A stretch of DNA of 64,000 bases, from assembly GCA_023228825.1 (NCBI GenBank), contig JALOAL010000003.1:200302-264301 (forward strand), written 5' to 3'. The translations under genes and the position numbers were made by a program. Position 1 is the first letter of the stretch; each line of letters starts with the position of its first letter. Source of the DNA: Dehalococcoidia bacterium. Lineage in GTDB: Bacteria > Chloroflexota > Dehalococcoidia > UBA2979. Positions 58,761 to 64,000 of this stretch are shown piece after piece. The notes below the pieces were generated by a model that did no database searches, was not told the origin of the DNA, and saw only the letters and a list, made by a program, of their open reading frames with translations.

Positions 58761-59246
58761 CTACCCGGCGCGCGAGCCTCCCACGCGCGCCACCCCATCA
58801 GGCGCCGGCCCGTCCCTCGGCACCCCGTCTCTCGCAAGGCAGTCCGGGCAGCGTCCGTACACCTCCAGGCGGTGCGCCTCCACCGCATAGCCGGTCCGCG
58901 CCTGCACGTCTTCAAACACCGCCTCGAGGGCGTCCGAGGAGAAGTCCTGGACGGCGCCGCACTCCACGCATAGCAGGTGATGGTGGTGCTCCTCCGGCGC
59001 CAGGCGGTAGGCGAGCGCGCCCTGGTCCAGCACCACCTGGCAGACCACACCCAACTCCTGCAGGAGCCGGAGCGTGCGGAACACGGTGGCGCGGCCCACC
59101 TCCGGCGCGGCGCTCAGCACGTCGTCCGCGGCGAAGTGGTCACCCATGCCCTCCATCACCTCCAGCAGGTGGCGACGAGGCCCCGTCAGGCGATAGCCCC
59201 GACGGGCGAGGAGGCGCGCGATGGCGTCTGCGGTAACGGCTGACAT
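58761..59246 (-). CDS. zur: Fur-family regulator, probable Zur
   Basis: A 161-residue Fur protein: winged helix (GYRLTGPRRHLLEVM, GRATVFRTLRLL), regulatory HHHHLLCVECG with Cys93/Cys96 and Cys133/Cys136 (GRCPDC) forming the structural zinc site. Adjacent znuACB and the palindrome support Zur. ATG 59246 gives the usual start; a longer frame lacks homology. The tail of about 20 residues is Gly/Pro/Asp-rich. Confidence 0.9.
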   Translation of the reverse strand: MSAVTADAIARLLARRGYRLTGPRRHLLEVMEGMGDHFAADDVLSAAPEVGRATVFRTLRLLQELGVVCQVVLDQGALAYRLAPEEHHHHLLCVECGAVQDFSSDALEAVFEDVQARTGYAVEAHRLEVYGRCPDCLARDGVPRDGPAPDGVARVGGSRAG

Positions 59247-59353
59247 GGTGTAGCCATCGTCCGGGGGAGCCTGCGGCCTGTCAACGCGGGGCGGAGGCGG
59301 CAGTCCTGCGGTCCGCGCGCACTCGCTGTCATCGAACGCTCGGAACAGGCACA

Positions 59354-60634
59354 ATGGCGCCTGTGACTACTCGACACTGGCGCATGGTCCTGTGGGCCGC
59401 CATGCTCACGTCCGTCTGCTGGGTGGCGTGGAGCGCAAAACTGGCGCTGCTCCCGTTCGCCGTGGGCGCGGTGATCACGTACTCGCTGCAGCCCGTGGTG
59501 GACTGGATGGCCTCCTTCATCCCGGCCCGCACCCACCGGCACGACGTGTTCCGGCGCGGCGCGGTGGTCTTCTTCATCTACCTGGTCTTCTTCGGCTCCA
59601 TCACCGGTGTGGGCCTGGCGGTGGTGCCTACCGCGGTGAACCAGACGGCGGAGATCTTCGCTGACCTCCCGCAGATCGTGGAGGAGGCGCGCCTCCAACT
59701 GACGGACTGGGTGGACCAGTACCGAGCGCAGTTGCCGGAGGAACTCCGCGACGAGATCGACGGCGCCACGGAGGACCTGGGCGTGGCGGCCACGGACCTG
59801 GTCCTCAGCGTCCTCGGGGGCGGGGTGGGCGCCATCACCAGCACCCTGGCGCTGGTGTTCGGGTTCCTGGTGGTGCCGTTCTGGATGTTCTACGCCCTGC
59901 GCGACCGGCACTTCGTGGAGCGCAATTTCATGCGCGCCGTCCCGGACTCCGCCAAGGCCGACGTGGCGAACATCGGCCGCATCTCGGACTTCCTGCTGGG
60001 GCGCTACATCCGAGCACAACTGCTGCTGGGCGTGATCGTGGGCGTGGCGATCGCCCTGAGCATGACGCTGCTGGGGGTGCAGTTCTCCATCGGCCTGGGC
60101 CTCTGGGCGGGCATCACCGAGTTGATCCCCATCCTGGGCCCGTGGCTGGGGGCGGCTGCGGGCATGGTGGTGGTGCTGGCCACGGAGCCGGAACTCGCGA
60201 TCTGGGTGGCCCTCATCTACTTCGTGGTGCAACAGGTGGAGAACAACCTGCTGGTGCCTCGCATCCAGGGCCGCGCCGTGGACATCCACCCGGCCATGGT
60301 GATCCTGCTGCTGGTGGTGGTGGGGTCGATCTGGGGGTTCCTCGGCATGCTGGTGGCCGTGCCCATTGCCGCCATCGCACGCGAGTTGTTCTGGTACGTG
60401 GACCGCAGGCTGCGAGGCGAGAGCCCGGCGGACGCCTACGCCCACAGCCACGTGGGCAAGCGCCAGATCGACATGCCTGCGGACGCCCACCTGGATTCGC
60501 CCGAAGCGATCACGGACGCGGAGGCGGCCTTCCTGGCGCGGGAGGCCCGCGCCCGGGGACGAGACCCAGAGACGACGCCGGAGAAGAGCCCGGAGAACGC
60601 CGGAGAGCCCGAGCGCAGCGAGGCGGGCGGCTAG
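59354..60634 (+). CDS. AI-2E family transporter (PerM-like)
   Basis: A 426-residue membrane protein with about eight helices: the first two near residues 10-50, a long extracytoplasmic helical segment (about 95-155), then the Pro-rich conserved core ITELIPILGPWLGA and LVPRIQGRAVDIHPAMVILL. The family includes AI-2 exporters and Na/H antiporter-like proteins; specificity is unknown. The C-terminal 55 residues are hydrophilic. It diverges from zur by 107 bp with no clear operator. Confidence 0.88.
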   Translation: MAPVTTRHWRMVLWAAMLTSVCWVAWSAKLALLPFAVGAVITYSLQPVVDWMASFIPARTHRHDVFRRGAVVFFIYLVFFGSITGVGLAVVPTAVNQTAEIFADLPQIVEEARLQLTDWVDQYRAQLPEELRDEIDGATEDLGVAATDLVLSVLGGGVGAITSTLALVFGFLVVPFWMFYALRDRHFVERNFMRAVPDSAKADVANIGRISDFLLGRYIRAQLLLGVIVGVAIALSMTLLGVQFSIGLGLWAGITELIPILGPWLGAAAGMVVVLATEPELAIWVALIYFVVQQVENNLLVPRIQGRAVDIHPAMVILLLVVVGSIWGFLGMLVAVPIAAIARELFWYVDRRLRGESPADAYAHSHVGKRQIDMPADAHLDSPEAITDAEAAFLAREARARGRDPETTPEKSPENAGEPERSEAGG

Positions 60635-60655
60635 CGTCGCCGGCTACCCTCGTCG

Positions 60656-60680
60656 GCCAGTGCATGCCGCCAGTGAATGC
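60656..60680. repeat. 12-bp near-tandem repeat next to the anti-sigma stop
   Basis: GCCAGTGCATGC (60656) and GCCAGTGAATGC (60669) are one base apart in sequence and separated by one base, directly downstream of the anti-sigma gene's TAG (60682-60684, minus strand). Confidence 0.75.
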
Positions 60681-60681
60681 T

Positions 60682-61527
60682 CTAGCGAATGACCGTGCTG
60701 TCGCGCGTGAGCGTGGCCTGCAGCACCACGGGGCCATCGTCACCCGGCCCGCTCGCCACCAGGTAGAGGCGCACCGGCTCACGCTCGCCCTCCATGGTGA
60801 GTGCCACGGTGGCGTCGCCCTGCGGATCCGGGGTGAAGGTGCCGCCGTAGACCTGGCGTGAGGAGGGGTCCTCCAGCCAGACCTTGTAGGCACTGCCCAG
60901 CGGCAACGGCGGCAGGTCATAGACCAGCAGCACGCCCGCCGCGTTCACGTCGCTCCAGAGGTAAGAACCGTGGGCCCCGTGGGCGGCCGCCGTGGGCTCC
61001 AGCCGGATACGGCGGGTCTCCGGATCTGACTGCACGGCCAGGATCACCTGCTGATCCTTCAGCGCCGTCTCCAGGCGTACGCCTAGGTTCTGCGCCTGTT
61101 CCGCGTCCACGCTCACCTGGCCCAGGGCGTCCAGGCGCTTCGCGTCCGCCTCCACGATCGCGGCCAGTGCCGCCTGGTCAGCGCGCAGGTCGCCAATGGT
61201 GGACTGGAGCGAGATGGCCCAGATGCTCACGATGGCCAGCGCCGCCGCGAGGCCGGCCGCCGGCAGGAAGCGCCGCCAGTGGTGGCGCTGGCGCCACGGG
61301 CCCGGCGTGCGGCGTGCGGCATGGATCACTCGGTCGCGCAGGTCCGGATCGGCCCGGCGGAGCGGGACGGAGAGCGCGATCATGTCCGCCAGGTCGCGGT
61401 ACGCCTCGTACTCGCGTGCGGCGGCGGCGTCCGTGCGCACCAGGTAGTCCGCGTCCCGGGCGTCCGGGTCGCTGAGCGTGCCGAGCGCGAACCCGGCCAA
61501 CAGTGCCTCGCGTTCCTCGGGCGTCAC
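60682..61527 (-). CDS. Membrane anti-sigma factor, RskA-like
   Basis: A 281-residue protein: cytosolic N-terminal helical region (about 1-85, no zinc HxxxCxxC), one membrane helix near 89-105, a coiled segment, then the external RskA C-terminal domain (LPPLPLGSAYKVWLEDP, YGGTFTPD). It should hold the ECF sigma factor at the membrane. GTG at 61527 overlaps the sigma stop by 4 bp. Proteolytic release is the usual mode for this family. Confidence 0.88.
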   Translation of the reverse strand: MTPEEREALLAGFALGTLSDPDARDADYLVRTDAAAAREYEAYRDLADMIALSVPLRRADPDLRDRVIHAARRTPGPWRQRHHWRRFLPAAGLAAALAIVSIWAISLQSTIGDLRADQAALAAIVEADAKRLDALGQVSVDAEQAQNLGVRLETALKDQQVILAVQSDPETRRIRLEPTAAAHGAHGSYLWSDVNAAGVLLVYDLPPLPLGSAYKVWLEDPSSRQVYGGTFTPDPQGDATVALTMEGEREPVRLYLVASGPGDDGPVVLQATLTRDSTVIR

Positions 61528-62330
61528 GGGGCGCGCCGGTCCTTTCCCGCGGCCGGCCCCCCGGGGCGGGGGTGTCCGGCATCAACGAAGTCCGCCAGGG
61601 TCTCGCGCAGTTTGCGCATGCCCAGGCGGATCCTGGTCTTCACTGTACCCAATGGATCGCCGGTCACCCCGGCGATCTCCACCTGTGTCAGTCCGGAGAA
61701 GTAGGCGAGTTCGATCGCTCGCCGCTGCTCCGGTGGCAGCCGGGTCATCGCCGCGCGGACCGCCTCGCGCTGTTCCGCCAGTTCGGCGCCCAGCGCGGGA
61801 TCGTCCAGCCGGTCGGCGGTGGGGACGGCGGCAATCGGGCTGTCCTCGCTGTCCACGTCCTCTGACCGGTTTCGCCGCGAGATGCGCCGCAGTTCGTCCA
61901 GCGCCCGGTTGCGCGTGACCGACATGAGCCAGGAGATGAACCGCCCGCGGTCCGGGTCGAACGAGGCCGGCTGCCGCCACAGGCGGAGGAAGACCTCTTG
62001 CGTAACGTCCTCCGCAAGTTGGGCGTCATGCAGAACCCGAAGGCTGACCGAGAAGACCAGAGCGGAGTAACGGTCGTAGAGCGACTCCAGCGCCTCGATG
62101 TCCCCGCGGCCCAGCCCCTCCATCAACTCGGCATCATCGGTCGCGCGTTCGGCCCTGGCGCGGGCGTCCGGCGACACACCCTCTCTCTGAGTTACGTCGT
62201 GCAGGCGCGCACGGATTCCCCCGCGTGCCGGCGTCGCACGGTCAGCGGCCGTACGAGCGCTCGCGGTGTGGTCAGGCTGCGGGCGCCCGCCGGGTGGCGG
62301 CGGCGCGTCCGGGTTGGCCGCGTCGGTCAC
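61524..62330 (-). CDS. ECF sigma factor, SigK-like
   Basis: A 268-residue sigma-70 family protein with sigma2 (LYDRYSALVFSVSLRVLHDA, LAEDVTQEVFLRLW) and sigma4 (LPPEQRRAIELAYFSGLTQV, GDPLGTVKTRIRLGMRKLRE). An unusually long N-terminal extension of about 70 residues, Pro/Ala-rich, precedes sigma2. GTG at 62330 is chosen with GGAGG upstream. It is paired with the anti-sigma factor by a 4-bp overlap; genes it controls are not identifiable here. Confidence 0.9.
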   Translation of the reverse strand: MTDAANPDAPPPPGGRPQPDHTASARTAADRATPARGGIRARLHDVTQREGVSPDARARAERATDDAELMEGLGRGDIEALESLYDRYSALVFSVSLRVLHDAQLAEDVTQEVFLRLWRQPASFDPDRGRFISWLMSVTRNRALDELRRISRRNRSEDVDSEDSPIAAVPTADRLDDPALGAELAEQREAVRAAMTRLPPEQRRAIELAYFSGLTQVEIAGVTGDPLGTVKTRIRLGMRKLRETLADFVDAGHPRPGGPAAGKDRRAP

Positions 62331-62444
62331 GGCAGCCTCCCAACGATCGGGGGAGCGACGGGAGCGGAGTCCCAATCGTTCACAGCATCATACAGAAATA
62401 CGTCGCCCTGACGGGAGCGTGGAGGTGGCAGATGTGAGCGTTTC

Positions 62445-62492
62445 GTGATCCGCTCAGACCGTGATCCGCTCAGACAGTGATCCGCTCAGACC
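62445..62492. repeat. 16-bp tandem repeat at the membrane-protein stop codon
   Basis: Three copies of GTGATCCGCTCAGACC, the middle one ending A, follow head to tail. On the minus strand the gene-proximal unit provides the TGA (62486-62488) of the membrane protein gene; each copy contains the TGA. Confidence 0.9.
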
Positions 62493-63325
62493 GCGTGGCC
62501 CGTGGTGAACAGCAGGCCTCGAGCGAGCACCTCGCCGGCCAGCACCGCCCCCAGGCCGATGTAGAGCAGCCCGGTGGCGGACATCATGCCTCGGATCTGC
62601 GCCGCCTTGAAGGCCAGCCAGGTCACGGCAATAGGGAACAGCAGGCCCACCCCCACCCGCAGCCAGAACGCCGGGTTCGCCACCAGGTCCACGCCCAGGT
62701 CGTCCGTCAGCGGCACCTCGCTGGGAGGCGCCACCGTGCCGGCCAGCACCAGCGCCCCTTGCGCCAGCAGCGCGATGAGCACCACGAGCGACATCTCCTC
62801 CATGGGCTCCTTGGGGAGGCGGCCGGAGGTCAAGTACCAGTGGCCCCACGTCATCGCCATCAGCGAGCCGCCCAGCACCGCGGTGGAGGCGAGCACGCTG
62901 AGCACCATGAGCACCGGCGACCACGCCGGCGGCGCCACGAGCAGCGCAAGGGCCACCATGGACAGCCCCCCCACGGCCGACCCCACCGCACCCACCAGGA
63001 TCTCCTCCCGCTGCCGTCCCAGCAGCGACAGCACTGCGTGCGCCACGGCGGCCAGCAGGAACAGGGCGAAGAGGATGCCGAAGGGCGTGTACCAGGCCTC
63101 GTCCAGGCGGTAGCCGTCCACCCCGCCCGAGGGCGAGATGACCAGGTACGTCCAGAAGGCGAACACGGCCAGCGGGACAATCGTGAGCGCGCCGGCCTTC
63201 ACGTAGCCGGAAGTCACCTGCCCACGGTGGTCAAAGACCGTGACCATGGCCAGAGAGCCGACGGCCATCTCCGCCAGCAGCAGTAGGAGGGTGTAGGGCA
63301 GGGATGCGGCGCTCACGTCCGCCAT
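62486..63325 (-). CDS. Polytopic membrane protein of unknown function
   Basis: A 279-residue protein with roughly eight membrane helices. MTWGHWYLTSGRLPKEPMEE near residue 185 is distinctive; WGHWYL motifs occur in a few uncharacterised membrane families, possibly with heme- or metal-binding His, but I cannot name the family. ATG 63325 is chosen as the first Met before the first helix; an upstream frame adds 33 hydrophilic residues. No strong ribosome-binding site is seen. It lies downstream of a VOC gene on the same strand. Confidence 0.7.
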   Translation of the reverse strand: MADVSAASLPYTLLLLLAEMAVGSLAMVTVFDHRGQVTSGYVKAGALTIVPLAVFAFWTYLVISPSGGVDGYRLDEAWYTPFGILFALFLLAAVAHAVLSLLGRQREEILVGAVGSAVGGLSMVALALLVAPPAWSPVLMVLSVLASTAVLGGSLMAMTWGHWYLTSGRLPKEPMEEMSLVVLIALLAQGALVLAGTVAPPSEVPLTDDLGVDLVANPAFWLRVGVGLLFPIAVTWLAFKAAQIRGMMSATGLLYIGLGAVLAGEVLARGLLFTTGHAV

Positions 63326-63387
63326 CGTGCGGTGAGGCGCGGTGAGGGTCAACGTGACGGTAGCGTGAGAGTGGGCTATGTCTCCCG

Positions 63388-63762
63388 TTACCGCGCCCCC
63401 AACGTATCGAGGTCCGCCCCCCACTGCAGGGCCTGGAGCACATTCCCGGCGGGGTCACGGAAGTCCATCTTCACGGCCCCGGGGATGGCCGCATACGCTT
63501 CGCACGGCACGCCGTGGGCCTCCAGGTGGGCGCGCAGCGTGGCGAGGTCCTGCACCCGGAACGCCGGCTGCCCGCCCCTCCCACCGTCCGAGGCACCGCC
63601 CGCGTGGATGCCGAGGTCGATGTTCGCCAGGCGCAGGCGCGCCCAGTGCGGGTACGCCTCCTCGATCGGGGTCGCCTCCAACACGTCGCGATAGAAGGCG
63701 GTCAGCACCTGCACATCCGGGGCGAAGAACATGACGTAGTCCAGCGAGCCCAGGCGTGCCAT
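63388..63762 (-). CDS. VOC-family (glyoxalase/bleomycin-resistance fold) protein
   Basis: A 124-residue VOC protein with paired beta-alpha-beta-beta-beta units: LDYVMFFAPDVQVLTAFYRD and the C-terminal MDFRDPAGNVLQALQW, whose usual Glu metal ligand reads Gln. A metal site is therefore uncertain. ATG 63762 is chosen because GAGGGAGG precedes it. The function could be binding or dioxygenase-like; no substrate is indicated. Confidence 0.85.
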   Translation of the reverse strand: MARLGSLDYVMFFAPDVQVLTAFYRDVLEATPIEEAYPHWARLRLANIDLGIHAGGASDGGRGGQPAFRVQDLATLRAHLEAHGVPCEAYAAIPGAVKMDFRDPAGNVLQALQWGADLDTLGAR

Positions 63763-63833
63763 CGTGCGTCCTCCCTCGCTCCTCGTGCGGCTGCCGTCCT
63801 CGCTGCGCCGCCGCCGGTGCACTCTCCGCGACT

Positions 63834-63875
63834 CTGCCACCGATGCCCTGCCACCGATGCCCTGCCACCGATGCT
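63834..63875. repeat. 14-bp tandem repeat upstream of the VOC gene
   Basis: Three copies of CTGCCACCGATGCC (the last ending CT) lie 70-110 bp upstream of the VOC start. The remaining bases to the window edge hold no gene I can support. Confidence 0.88.
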
Positions 63876-64000
63876 AGGCTGTCCTATCCCCGAGATCTGG
63901 CGACAGGTGTATCCGTCGTGAGTCACCACATCTTCGCCTTTCCGAGGACGGCGTGTGGCGTGCGCCCACGGGTCCACCGGCCCGTGTGGGCACGGTCGGT

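Noticed and set aside
63918..64000. Open frame starting GTG at 63918 and running off the window
   Set aside because: Under 30 codons visible, no motif and a competing frame (SEDGVWRAPTG) without a start; cannot be supported.

Overview
The window is about 64 kb of very GC-rich bacterial chromosome (roughly 70% G+C by eye) with dense coding, many 1-4 bp start/stop overlaps (ATGA, GTGA, TAATG) and frequent GTG starts. No rRNA, tRNA, CRISPR array, phage or insertion sequence was recognised. Gene content (a SUF operon led by SufR with an embedded Rieske ferredoxin, split methylmalonyl-CoA mutase, GlcDEF, a DUF2277 protein, LysM-M23 and AMIN-like secreted proteins) suits an aerobic member of the Chloroflexota, perhaps Dehalococcoidia-like. 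This placement is inference, and an actinobacterial-type relative cannot be excluded from the sequence alone.

Layout. 1-3.2 kb: heterodimeric ABC exporter (first subunit cut by the window edge) and a nitroreductase. 3.3-8.4 kb: crotonase, luciferase-like oxidoreductase, cytochrome P450, DUF2277, then a membrane protein joining a LuxR-type DNA-binding domain to LysM and M23 wall domains, followed by a kelch-like gene remnant. 8.4-14.3 kb: acetyl-CoA synthetase, citrate synthase, an orphan YgiT/MqsA-like zinc finger, DinB, Nudix, transglutaminase-like and small membrane proteins, closed by a strong terminator. 14.4-22.7 kb: methyltransferase, cupredoxin, HAD protein, Lon-like protease, quinone oxidoreductase, serine hydrolase, inositol-phosphatase-like protein and an SDR. 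22.8-26.8 kb: glcDEF. 26.8-30.4 kb: a SUMF1-fold protein without the catalytic Cys, an orphan peptide-binding lipoprotein, and a membrane-anchored Rieske-like protein with none of the cluster ligands.

30.5-37.1 kb (minus strand): sufR-C-B-D-ferredoxin-S-U-T, almost entirely translationally coupled and probably autoregulated by SufR. 37.4-40.5 kb: MaoC hydratase, methylmalonyl-CoA mutase large subunit and FabG. 40.6-48.8 kb: orphan sensor kinase, nucleotide kinase-like protein, AlkA, formyltransferase, alanine dehydrogenase, PhzF and an MFS carrier. 48.8-51.5 kb: hotdog-fold cluster (two thioesterases and a probable two-subunit dehydratase) with an HxlR regulator, then a peroxiredoxin. 51.6-53.8 kb: two secreted proteins sharing a module, the upstream one preceded by a 14-bp G/C homopolymer. 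53.8-59.2 kb: GltD-like oxidoreductase, thioesterase, and znuACB with zur and a palindromic Zur-type operator. 59.3-64 kb: AI-2E-type permease, ECF sigma/anti-sigma pair, membrane protein and VOC protein.

Metabolically the window covers fatty-acid/acyl-CoA handling, acetate activation and the TCA entry step, glycolate oxidation, Fe-S assembly and zinc homeostasis. The most unusual signals are the membrane-tethered HTH-LysM-M23 protein, the ligand-less Rieske protein, the poly-G tract before a secreted-protein gene, and a recurring pattern of 11-17 bp tandem repeats, four of which begin on the stop codon of a gene.
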